The notes under the pieces were generated by a model. The model had not been told where the DNA came from and ran no database searches. It saw only the letters and a list, made by a program, of their open reading frames with translations. Below are positions 45,301-52,900 of a DNA stretch of 64,000 bases, one piece after another. The position numbers were made by a program, and so were the translations under genes. The stretch's first letter is position 1, and every line of letters begins with the position of its first letter. This DNA is from Symsagittifera roscoffensis. Lineage: Eukaryota; Xenacoelomorpha; Acoela; Convolutidae. The stretch spans positions 15,381,840 to 15,445,839 of the forward strand of contig NC_087070.1 in the NCBI RefSeq assembly GCF_963678635.1. The letters run 5' to 3'.

Positions 45301-45740
45301 TATTACCATATATACTAGCCTTTTAGATACATACAGTCAGCTCTTTAGCACGCCTCTAGGAGAAATTATGCAATCGATCGAAATCTGCCATAAGATTGTG
45401 AATTTTGTGCCCGACCTTTTAACTCATTTCAAGTATGTTTCCGACGAAGTTTTCGAAAAAAAAACATGTTTAGAAATTCCGTCTTTAAATGCAATAATGG
45501 TTAGTAAATAATATATTTTTGTCAATATTGCCTCGATTTTGTCAAGAGTTGCCTCAATTAATTTTGAAAATATTTCCTATATTTTTGATTAGCTGTAATA
45601 CTCATGTTTTGCATAAAGGTAAATGTCCATGATTAATGAAAATAATCGCAGCTAAAACAAACCTTTTGAAATTGAATGGCATTGATATCTTCAACAAGCT
45701 CCTCAAAGTTGTCAACAACAGTTATTTTGATTGAAGAAAA
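18232..45740 (-). CDS. Type-II-like cAMP-dependent protein kinase regulatory subunit (partial gene)
   Basis: The protein holds PKA catalytic subunits inactive until cAMP binds. Two exons are firm (18664-18855, then 18232-18379) and two small upstream exons are candidates (45663-45740 and 31042-31125). All junctions are in phase 0 until the last donor, which leaves phase 1. The visible protein has a GRRFSVSV inhibitor/autophosphorylation-type site, with Ser at the P position as in type II subunits. After a linker (VVPKTSEQQKRLDQAI) comes the start of cyclic-nucleotide domain A, ending GDYFYVIESG. The phosphate-binding cassette, domain B and stop are not in the window. The retroelement fills the next intron. 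The docking/dimerisation domain is not identified. Confidence 0.75.
18664..18855 (-). CDS. PKA regulatory subunit exon with pseudosubstrate-type site
   Basis: There are 64 codons between ATATAG acceptor and CAAAG-GTAATG donor, phase 0 at both ends. It carries GRRFSVSVERVDP (inhibitor site, Arg-Arg-Phe-Ser-Val) and the linker PKTSEQQKRLDQAI, which parallels the PKT-D/E-Q-x-x-R-L linker of type II subunits. Confidence 0.8.
18856..19950. other. Intronic stretch without a gene
   Basis: Only a short inverted pair is seen: ATCTGAAATAAC near 18948 and GTTATTTCAGAT near 19066, about 120 bp apart, perhaps a tiny MITE. Confidence 0.4.
20058..20988 (-). pseudogene. BEL/Pao integrase, several frames
   Basis: Core text WLFTCLAIFAVHQV, then AIRRFNARRGMPKLLLSDSS, matches the BEL/Pao integrase signature (LFTCL-x-x-x-AVH, then FxARRGxPxxxxSDNGT). 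DILTTRFFCMGRPFF further on matches its L-T-P-x-H-F-L-x-G-R motif. The 20794-20988 piece with VVHTMALSTC looks like the zinc-finger histidine region. Frames differ between pieces. Confidence 0.7.
21254..21472 (-). pseudogene. BEL/Pao RNase H fragment
   Basis: Readable text VTPQNQENF, then ARLCKFAIDDLKIQL and TNGTIILPW, parallels the BEL/Pao pattern of a leucine-rich strand, A-R-L-x-K-F and W-T-D-S-T-I-V-L-x-W. The Asp in the last motif is replaced here. Confidence 0.6.
21944..22159 (-). pseudogene. BEL/Pao reverse transcriptase fragment
   Basis: CYMDNFVNSVGA is a decayed Y-x-D-D active-site region (second Asp now Asn), followed by Glu-rich text as in BEL/Pao RTs. About 70 codons are readable. 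Confidence comes mainly from collinearity with the RNase H and integrase pieces. Confidence 0.6.
22801..23094. other. Unassigned stretch next to the BEL/Pao remnant
   Basis: T-rich, no readable frame; possibly more decayed pol or gag of the BEL/Pao copy. Confidence 0.3.
23095..23240. repeat. Small fold-back (MITE-like) element
   Basis: Arms of about 45 bp face each other: the left includes CTAAACTGTAATTGTTGAC and the right is its near-perfect complement (GTCAACAACTACAGTTTAG-like, with A for T changes). GCGAGCGCGTCC and its counterpart lie at the outer ends. Confidence 0.65.
23241..25425. other. Intronic stretch, no gene seen
   Basis: AT-rich, with frames only by chance. Around 24830-24900 there is text related to the 27.8/28.8-kb repeat family (AATTGCGCGTGAATTATGCC). 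Confidence 0.35.
25426..25861 (+). repeat. MITE-like element with G-run termini
   Basis: It starts GCGGATTTAG followed by a G run and ends in a C run followed by CTCGAGAAAATCTTAGATCCGC, an inverted terminal match. The interior has GGCGCCAATATATAC. Related copies lie at 41225, 43447 and about 49330. Such ends are common in non-autonomous invertebrate repeats. Confidence 0.6.
25862..26864. other. Intronic stretch, no gene seen
   Basis: AT-rich sequence with neither exon-like signals nor recognisable repeats. Confidence 0.35.
26865..27109. repeat. Fold-back element with about 85-bp inverted arms
   Basis: The left arm contains AGACAACCGCGTATTCAGAC and TTAACCAATCAGAATC. The right arm carries the reverse complements with few changes (GATTCTGATTGGTTAA and ATACGCGGTTGTCT). 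Outer ends read GTCTGGTCCAGAC and CCGGTCCAGAC. No coding capacity; a typical MITE. Confidence 0.8.
27110..27807. other. Intronic stretch, no gene seen
   Basis: Chance frames only. Confidence 0.3.
27808..28381 (+). repeat. Dispersed repeat, copy 1 (GTTCCGAC/GTCGGAAC ends)
   Basis: It begins with CTCGTATCAAGGCAAAGC...TGTTCCGACTGC and ends AGTCGGAACAAC. It matches 28801-29321 along its length, including GAAATATATCGCGC and CCGAGCATAAATATTCCGTT. A related core also occurs near 59470 and 59850. Confidence 0.7.
28801..29321 (+). repeat. Dispersed repeat, copy 2
   Basis: Same family and orientation as 27808-28381, about 420 bp after it. The terminal motif GTTCCGACTGC is kept at the left; the right end is decayed (GTGGGAACAAA). 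Confidence 0.7.
29322..30684. other. Intronic stretch left of the assembly gap
   Basis: No gene seen. From about 30220 to 30530 the phrase CGACCGA/CAACTGA recurs irregularly, giving a loose repeated texture. Text at 29390-29480 (CTCCAAATTGAATGGAGGCAAG) recurs in the 44-45 kb repeats. Confidence 0.3.
30685..30884. other. Assembly gap of 200 N
   Basis: Exactly 200 unknown bases, so its length is probably nominal. The flanks are CGA-rich and repeat-like on the left. Confidence 1.
31042..31125 (-). CDS. Candidate exon of the PKA regulatory gene, 28 codons
   Basis: The acceptor TTTTCTTATACAG and donor AAA-GTGAGT are both good. The 84-bp exon encodes LGDIEIILQEIDGSSFTTKN and eight more residues, phase 0 at both ends. 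It fits directly onto the RRFS exon, which also starts in phase 0. Assignment to this gene rests on strand, phase and position. Confidence 0.45.
31126..32460. other. Intronic stretch, no gene seen
   Basis: AT-rich with chance frames. Confidence 0.3.
32461..32705. repeat. Two-copy tandem repeat of about 124 bp
   Basis: Units beginning GATTAAAA at about 32461 and 32585 share TTTTTCAAAACAAAA, GAGATTCCTT and ATTTAGATGACC (ATTCAGATGACC in the second). Diverged. Confidence 0.65.
32971..33339 (+). repeat. Solo LTR of the same Ty3/gypsy family
   Basis: 369 bp, TGGAACC...AACTCA, with the direct duplication AAAT on both sides (32967-32970 and 33340-33343). It matches the 3' LTR at 17671-18078, including the hairpin and TATAAGAG. 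No internal sequence is attached, so it is an LTR-LTR recombination product. Confidence 0.8.
33843..34246 (+). repeat. MITE family B (GGATAGCCGG...TGGTCGGAAC ends), copy 1
   Basis: It starts AAGGATAGCCGG and ends CCGTCGGAAAA. It shares TGCGTGGAAAACAAAAAG and GTCCGATGAG with the other copies. Internally shortened. Confidence 0.6.
34583..35210 (+). repeat. MITE family B, copy 2
   Basis: It starts with GCTTACTGTGCAAGTAG and TGCTCCGACCA and ends TTTTCAATGGTCGGAACAA. TCCGACCA and TGGTCGGA form the terminal inverted repeat. It aligns with 55046-55610 throughout. Confidence 0.75.
35581..37430 (+). repeat. Old tandem segmental duplication, unit 1
   Basis: Matching landmarks in the same order as unit 2: GGTACGCATATA..., CTAAATGCGTCAA, ATAAAATAGGAG, TTTACTCAGTTTCTTGCA-like text, and at the end GTTTAGTGCCTGAAACGCAA...TCCAGCCTTCTCCGTCATT. 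A reversed family B element is included at about 36500-36990. Confidence 0.65.
36500..36990 (-). repeat. MITE family B, reversed copy
   Basis: Read on the - strand it contains TTTTGCATGGAAAAAAC, the ageing counterpart of the family's TTTTGCGTGGAAAA, and GACTCCAAAAAAGC. It lies within duplication unit 1. Confidence 0.5.
37543..40255 (+). repeat. Old tandem segmental duplication, unit 2
   Basis: Same landmarks as unit 1 (37.5 kb GGAACGCATATAG; 37.79 kb CTAAATGCGTCAAAA; 38.83 kb TTTACTCAGTTTCTTGCA; 39.83-40.0 kb AGTGCCTGAAACGCAA...CCAGCCTTCTCCGTCATTTT). It is about 0.9 kb longer, mostly because of extra sequence at 38.1-38.64 kb. The frames it contains are not conserved between units. Confidence 0.65.
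39018..39255 (-). repeat. MITE family B, short reversed copy
   Basis: On the + strand it runs from GTTCCAACCATTC to CACAGTAACCGGCTATC, the reverse of the family's start motif. Deleted internally. Confidence 0.55.
40551..40937. repeat. Fold-back element with about 110-bp arms
   Basis: The left arm (40551-40652) and right arm (40809-40937) are inverted copies: AGTCATAACTACCAGGTGG and TATCAACATGAGCCTC pair with right-arm text such as GAAGCTCACCTTGATA. Both end in runs like TTTTACCCCAAAA. No coding. Confidence 0.75.
41225..41530 (-). repeat. G-run MITE family, copy
   Basis: It starts AGGGCGTATCTAGGATTTTC and continues CTCGAG, the reverse of the end of the copy at 25426-25861. It includes CAAAATTAGTATGTATTGG and the reading frames 41262-41583, which are repeat-derived and not genes. 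The right end is uncertain. Confidence 0.5.
41981..43021 (+). repeat. Three near-identical 347-bp tandem units
   Basis: Units start at 41981, 42328 and 42675, each with TGTTGTACA(A/G)GTCGCTGTAA and ending in CGGGCGAGTTCATTTTGG. Only a few single-base differences are visible among the three, so the expansion is recent. No coding frame. Confidence 0.95.
43447..43770 (-). repeat. G-run MITE family, copy
   Basis: It starts GGGGTGGATCTAGGGTTTTC, then a G run, and contains AAAATTAGTATATATCC and GTACAAAGGGGG, matching the 25426 copy in reverse. Confidence 0.6.
44325..45030 (+). repeat. Two diverged direct repeats of about 270 bp with a TA microsatellite
   Basis: 44325-44595 and about 44755-45030 share GAGGCAAGCTA, CTCAAATTT, CATAGTTTGT and GGCTTTGCCCTG (TGCTTTGCCCTGA). 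Between them, TATATATA repeats lie at 44620-44641. A fragment is also seen near 29430. Confidence 0.55.
45663..45740 (-). CDS. Candidate upstream exon of the PKA regulatory gene
   Basis: An acceptor GGTCAG precedes 26 codons with no stop (ITVVDNFEELVEDINAIQ within), ending AAAAG-GTTTGT. Both ends are phase 0, matching the next candidate exon. The acidic helical text looks coding, but I do not recognise it as a PKA domain. The donor is weak at positions +3 and +5. Confidence 0.4.
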
Positions 45741-46667
45741 CTGACCGGAAAAAACGACAGCTGCTCAACTTGTCTTTCGAAAATCGTAAAATACTAATTA
45801 GGTTTTACTATTTCACTTTCAAATGAGGATGAACTAAGTTTATTTCACCAGATAATAATGACGTACAAAAATAGAATGGTAAGTAAAATAGACTTCATTT
45901 TATCATTATAACTATATCATTATATACTATGAGCATTATCGGGCCAAGGAAGAAAAAAAATCACATTTTTATAAGAATTATTTTGTAAAATTGTCAGACA
46001 CATTTCTATCTGAAAATGTGGCCAAGCATCCGTCGACCTAAGTTTTTTTATTGAGCCCCTCCCCCCTTTATCATTGCCCATTACGATAACTCAACTCTAT
46101 ACTAAATAAAGCTTTCATTTTGTTATTAATTTTTGCAAAATTAGTTTATGATGCTCCAATTTTAACTTGAAATCATAAATCTTTTAAAAATGGTCCCAGA
46201 AATGTTTTTATTTTATTAAAGCTACCTACAATAAATTCTTTATGCTCAGGAAAGCTCAGCATAGTAACCATATTTCATGAATTGATCGATCAACAACCTC
46301 TTCTGTCCCGGCCGCCCCCTGCAAGTGACGACTATAATTTACAATTTATACTAGGAATTCGTGATAACTGTCTTCATTATAAAACAAGAACCAAGCACCA
46401 GAAGTCTGATATTTTCAAGTTTTCCATGTCGAATTTGGAACTCAACACAAATTACAGCTACTCAGGTAGCTTAAGAAGTGATTAGTATAAATAAGATTTT
46501 AAAGGTCTTGCGTGATAATTATCAAAACATCTGCTGCGTTATTCACGTGACACCATGACACTATTATTTGATTAAAAATTGTACGAACTTAGTTGAAATT
46601 ACAAATGCTTCATCGAAGTTTATCTGAAGTTTTGACATACGTATGATTTTTTCTGTAACTTTGATGT

Positions 46668-46957
46668 TTAATTGGAGAGGAAATTCCACTGGAAAGGATA
46701 GACGTGGAAAAAGATGAGATAAACGGAAGCTGCGGCCGTTGTTGCCAACATGAACGGAAATCCAGTCTTGAAAAAAGTATTGAATGTTATTTTGTATCCT
46801 TTCTGTTGGGCGGTGGCGGCACACACCAGATTTGCACTGGCGCCTATTAGGGTCCCGTTGCCCCCCAGACAAGCCCCAAGAGCCAGAGCCCAAATGAGGG
46901 GGTGAACGTGAAGGTTCTCGTCACTTTCGCCCAGTCGGTAGACGATTGGAATCATAG
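46668..46957 (-). CDS. OCA2: OCA2-like terminal exon
   Basis: Starts after TTTTCAG. It contains [19 protein letters not shown] and the last membrane segment, and ends WNFLSN-TAA. Vertebrate P proteins end shortly after the same WN. An AATAAA signal on this strand lies at 46207-46212, a possible poly(A) site. Confidence 0.95.
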
Positions 46958-49900
46958 CTGAAAATAAGATTTCGTTTTAACTATTGAAAAAATTGGCAAT
47001 AATAAGGCAGAACTAGAATAATTAATTATTAATATTGTTTATTAATAGTTTATTAATAACTATGTCCGGGTTAGTTTGCCAACACAGGCGTGCGGTAGTT
47101 GCAAAAATAAAAAATGTTTCCGAGCCCAAGATAAACTTAAGCTATTTTTTATGCAATAAGTCCATGAAAACTGAAGTTTTATACAATTTTCAAATTGTAG
47201 TTGAAGTTTGTGTGCCGGCCTAAAAGTGTAGCCAGCCTAGTAACAGAAAACCCATCAAAGTTGGAATTTTTGCATTATGGGGTAGGGCTATATTTTGCTG
47301 GTGAGGGGCACGGGAGGATCTCTTTTTATGGTGCACAGATATGGTTCGAATCTTAAGTTCATCATTGCTTACCCTGCGTGAAGGGAATGTTGTCCACGAA
47401 AGAACTGCTCAAAGCAGACACCCATAGCACAACGAGGAGTGCAACGGGAAAGCGAATGCTGGCGTCCACTTGTTCGATCATGGAAACGGTTCGATCCCCG
47501 ATGAAATCGAGGAGGTGAAGTTCGGCTAGGGACTCCATCAAGACGAAGAGGGATCCGAAGAACAGGAGGGTGGTCCACTCAATTTTCTCGATCAAGGTTT
47601 CGATGTCGTCTTCATTGGCAAGAACCATAAGCATCAGAGAGCCTAGAAACAGAAATTGATCATCTACTTCGATTCGTTCGCTTTGCATGGACCAACACAC
47701 AAACTGTTCGGTTCCTGGGTTCTTTATTAAGAACAAGATGTGGCTCTGGTTAAGGTCTACATGCATTTTTCGGTTACTTTTATGAGCTCAGATGGTATCG
47801 CCCTCAATCTACATTTTTTAGGTTGAGAGATGGAGCCACTTTACCACTGCTCCCTTTTCAAGAGAAGGATAACGTTTCCCAGCCAAGAAAATGACAAAAA
47901 AATACATATAGAAAATTTCTATCAAAAAGAGCATGACGGCCGATTTCCATCTTACCAAAAATTCTTGCTTTTATTCATCACTTAAATGCTAATAGAACAA
48001 GGATAGCCGGTTGCTTTGCAATTAAAACAGAAACTTCCGACAACAAAAGTTTTTTGCGTGAAAAAAAAACATAGCCAACAGACCTTAAATCTCCTTGAAC
48101 TTGTAGAACAATTTATGATTGACACTTTTTGATAAAATTAACTCAATTTGAACAAACTGGATCAATAGGTGAAATTTTTTATTTCGCTAAGGAAATTCGA
48201 TAATTAAATTACACTTTCGAAACTAGAAGTCGATGACGTTTTTCGTGACCTTTAAATTTTTGCTGTTTGGTAAGTAGAACTTGGTAAGTAGAAAATTTTT
48301 GCTGTTTGGTAGTAGAATTTGCCTTTCTTTTAACAAAGGGAATGAAATGAACTCAAACGGAACTCAAAAGTCAAACCGCAAAAACGTAAATTTGAGCCTG
48401 AACAAATTTTATGACTTTTCCTGAAAAAAAAAACGAAACAAAAAATCACCAAGAGCTATATAAGAATCCAAACATTTGTTCACCGACTGTTCGAAACAGA
48501 AATCCGAATACAACAACCCCCCCCCCCTCCCATACCCTCAGTGGTCAGATCAAAAAGCAATGAAGATAACACTTCAGAGCTGCTTGACGTCCAGCACTGA
48601 TAAAACGCAGTAAGCATAACATGGGAATGTGATGACCTGAACTGGGCAATGACATGGCCTGAAAAATCTAGTTAACGGTCCCCTTTTTACTTCACCAGTG
48701 CCTGGAAATGAACCTTATTAAGATCTAATATAACGGCTAAACAAGGTAAATAATATACTTATAACGAAACTTTTCTTTGGCTTGTATATGGAGAACAAAT
48801 TTGTTTATAATTGGGTACTTGCTGAACTTACATGCCAATTTTCATCTTAGCTAGAACACTTGAACAAAATGTGAACAAATAAAAATTGCAGGTGGGGGCA
48901 AACGGCAGAAGCGTCTCCGTTTTTCGCAATAGGGACTCCACTTCACCTGTGAACGCGATGAACCCAAGGTCGGCATGAATGAAGGGTGCTGATTGGATGA
49001 AGAACAATACCACCACAAGCACCAATATCACTATGGACTTGATCATTAGGGGGAAATCCTTCACGCCTGAAGAAGACTCTAGTTTCTTGATTTCACTCCT
49101 CCAGTCTCCACTTTGGTTCTCTTTGTTCATCTGCAGTTTCTGATCCAGACTTGTCTCTGAACAAACAGCATAGCATTTTAATACTTTGGTTATTACTTAG
49201 TTTAAGACCATTTATTCAGGACACAGTAGCCAACTTTGGTACTATTGTTCGAAAACCAACTATGGCTGACCAGCCCTAAAATTTGAATAAAGGCGCATTT
49301 CGGGCTACTAATATATGCCTTATTTTTGGGCCGGACGCTCTTCTCTCCTCGGTAATTTGTACTATTTTTGACCTTTGTACTATTTTGAGAAATCCATTAA
49401 AAGCGCTTTTGGCGCCAATATATACAAAATTTCAGGGGAAGCGTGCTCCAAAAAGTGCAATTTTTTGGTCAAAACTTTTCAAAAAGTCTCAAACTCTTTT
49501 TTAGCCAGTTTTTTTCAAAATTTTGTCCGCAAAATTAGAATCGGCTCTTTTTCCTCGAGAGAACATCCTCGAGAACATCCTAGATCCGCCCCTGCCCCGA
49601 TCAGCTCTTTGCGGAGAGCCACTGCTGTGCTACTGGTTAATAACTGCTAGAAGGCCTCTAAATCCAACAAGCAAAAAATGCAAAAGGGAAAGGTGAAGTT
49701 TATGTTGATAGCTTGAATCGGAAGGCAAAACAAAACAGTTTTTTAAACGAGCCTTTCACAAGACCAAACAATGAAAAACTTCAAATTGTCATGATAGCTT
49801 GAAGCAATTCAACAAAAATTTAAGGTTTTCGAGCAAAAAATCAAAAGATGCAACAGTGCAAAATTTCCAATTCTTGATGATTTATTGAACCAGGTCGCAA

Positions 49901-52900
49901 AAAACTGAAGTCTCTCGAAAAACTATTCACAACGATCAAATTCAAATGATTTTGAGTCCGTAAAACGGTTTGGAAAATTAGCTCACGGCCCAAACCCCAC
50001 CATTTAACCTTGTGCTTTTTTCCGTGGAGAAAAGATGTCATCCATTTTGCAGCAGCCGGTCCCAGTTTGAGGAATCGGATGACATAAAAACACCTCCAAT
50101 AATGACCGAAGCGGGACAAACGTTGAACTTTTTGATTCAAGCTATTTAAAGACTATAATTTTATGATTTATCTTAAATTTTGGCTCGTTTCCAGTCCCTC
50201 TCCCCACATTTCAAAATATCGAGTTGTTTTTTTGTTTTACGTGTTGTTACGGGTAAATGCGTGATGTTACGATGTGAAGTATGAAGAACAAATCTGTTCA
50301 CACCTTGAGATTGAAAGCGACCTTGAGATTAAGAGTAACACACACTAACCACTCAGCCACGAAGCTTATTATTATACAGAAGATAGAAGATTAAACTCTA
50401 GCCACAAATTAAGCAGAGAACAGCTGCTATGCAATTTCCAATGCTACAGTGAAATTTCCAAATAAGTGAACATTTTTAATGAACACTTTTATTTGCGAGT
50501 TTGTTTAGAAAAAAAGAAGATTCGTAATAACACACTAACCTGACGCTAGTGTAAATAGCTTCAAACTTATGAAAGGTAGCGCGAACAAGTTAATGGTTTT
50601 TGAGCAAGCAAATTATGCAATGCAATATTAAAATGTTCAAGTGGATTTTGAAGGCTCAATATGATCAAAAAAAAATTCAAGCAACAAATCGTGAAACAAA
50701 CCTTTGAAAGTTTCGAGGTTGTTTCAATAGTCTGTGTTGATGTGCAAAAAAAACTGAGTCATTTCTAGCGGTAAATTCAGGCCATGACTGCATAACTTGG
50801 CTTGCAAACGTCATATGTTTTTGAGGCAATCAGTTCAAGCGTTGCAAATTGAAAAAAAATCAAGTGGACTTGAAGGGTCCACAAAAGTTTTTCCAAAGCA
50901 AAGTAATCAGTTTCATAAAACAAGCTATTCAAGCAAAAGCACTTTCAAATTATTCAAATTTGTAAGGGCTGGAATCGGTTTGCTAAATTAATCTGATTTA
51001 TTTAAAACAAGCTATTCAAGCAAAAAAAAACTTGAAAAATAATAATTTTGATGCTCATATAATTGACTCGTATTCGATGAAACTAAGCAAACTTGAGAAA
51101 ATTGAACAGACTTATAAATATTTACAAAAAAAAACAAGGATAGCCGGTTCCTGTGCAAGAAGCATAGACTGTTCCGATCATATTAATAAAAAAAAAACTG
51201 GAAAAATTGTATTTTTTTTACTTACGTTTCTTGAAGTTAGTGTCAGTTTTAGTGTGTGAGGTGATTTAAGAACTGAGGTGATTTACAACTGCTTAAAAAC
51301 TGAGTGAGTCGGACATAATCCACAATATTTGTCGTTAAATAAAGTATGACAGACAAAAAGGAGAAAAAACTTTTGGAAAAATTATATATTTTAATATATT
51401 TTTTTTAGAAAAGCTCTTTTGTCATATTAGATCGCGTTACTTGAATGATGAATTAAAAACTAAAAATTTGGGCCAGTTTTTCTCGAAACTGGGACAATTT
51501 TTGACATTTTTTAACAGTCATTCGAATTACGAATGAAGGGCTTTTATTTTGTATGTCACTCGAACCATTCCCATGATCATTTGTGATCCTGATTTTGCGT
51601 GGAAAACAAAAATCTAGAACTCCCGAATACGACGTTCCTCCCCAATGTCAATGATCGGAACAAAGATATTTAAAAAAAAAGAAGAAAGTTCAAAAACTAT
51701 AAGAAACAAATCGGAAAACTGTTAATAAACAAGAACAAACTAAAAATTTTAAAAAACTTTTCACTAATGGTTTTTTTTAAATCAGCTCAATGGTGTTTAA
51801 ATTTCAAGTGATCTTTTAGCGCTTTTTTCTTTAAAAATTAATCAAACATTAAAACAACGATAACTTTTTTTCAATCGGTAAATCTAAAACTTAAAATCAA
51901 CGTGGTGGGCACAAGCTTTTCGTTTTTATTGGAATATCAAGAGAAAACTGGGCAAAAATGAGAACAATTTGACTGATTTCAAATTAGAAAATTGACACAG
52001 AGTCGAGGCGAGGCTGCGCTTCGCAGAGACTAGCCAGAAAGCCAAAAAAACTCTATAAACGAAATAAGAAAAAGAAGCAATAAGCATTGGATTAGTAAAA
52101 CCATTGCTACCTGTCGGATTCGAGCCTGAGCTCTCGAAACTATGAGTCTCACTTCGCTCTCAAGTACGAACGCTTGATGATTGGCAAACACTAGCCACAA
52201 ATAAAGCAGAGAATAGATGCTATGAAATTTTCAATACTACAGACCGTGATTTTAGCAAAACTGCCACCAAATAAGCAATTTTTTTGCGAATCATACTTAT
52301 CCACTACGCTGACTAATGATATGAAGCAAGTCGTTTATTCGGGTCTAGTCATTGCAGATGTCTCTCGAAACTTCAAAAAATCTTTCTAAAATTTTGACCT
52401 TGATATAATTTAAGCTTCTGTAATTTTAAATTCACTGACTTCAGATTGAATGAAGCTTCAAGAATATTCCTGATTTCGCTCAAGCATTATCCCTAACTAT
52501 CTCTTAGCCATTGTCTCCGATAAAAGGCTTATTAAGTGTATCCATAGATGATTTTACGTTACGTTAAAAAATGTGGTAATTGTGTGGATATTTTCCGGAC
52601 TGCGAAAGATTTCCTCACCATTAAACAACAAGCACTGACTGCTACAAGCCTCAAACCCTTGACCTTTCAACTGACTTTTCACACTTCACATTAGCGCTGC
52701 AAATTTTAGTTTACAATTGTTTCAGGACTGCCGAGATTCGTGAATTTTCAGCCAATGCCAAAGTTGCGCAACTGGTTTGAGATAATTTAATTTACATCTC
52801 TGTGCGGACGATTCTCTTTAAGAGGTCGATTTATATAGAGCATGTTTAATGATATGACAGGAAATTAAGGTCAAACTTATGGCGTGGTTTTGCAGATTTG

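Noticed and set aside
46282-46330. GC-rich patch with a CTTGCAG acceptor-like site on the - strand, possible exon
   Set aside because: It lies in the likely 3' untranslated stretch of the OCA2-like gene, the following donor is weak and no frame is clearly coding.
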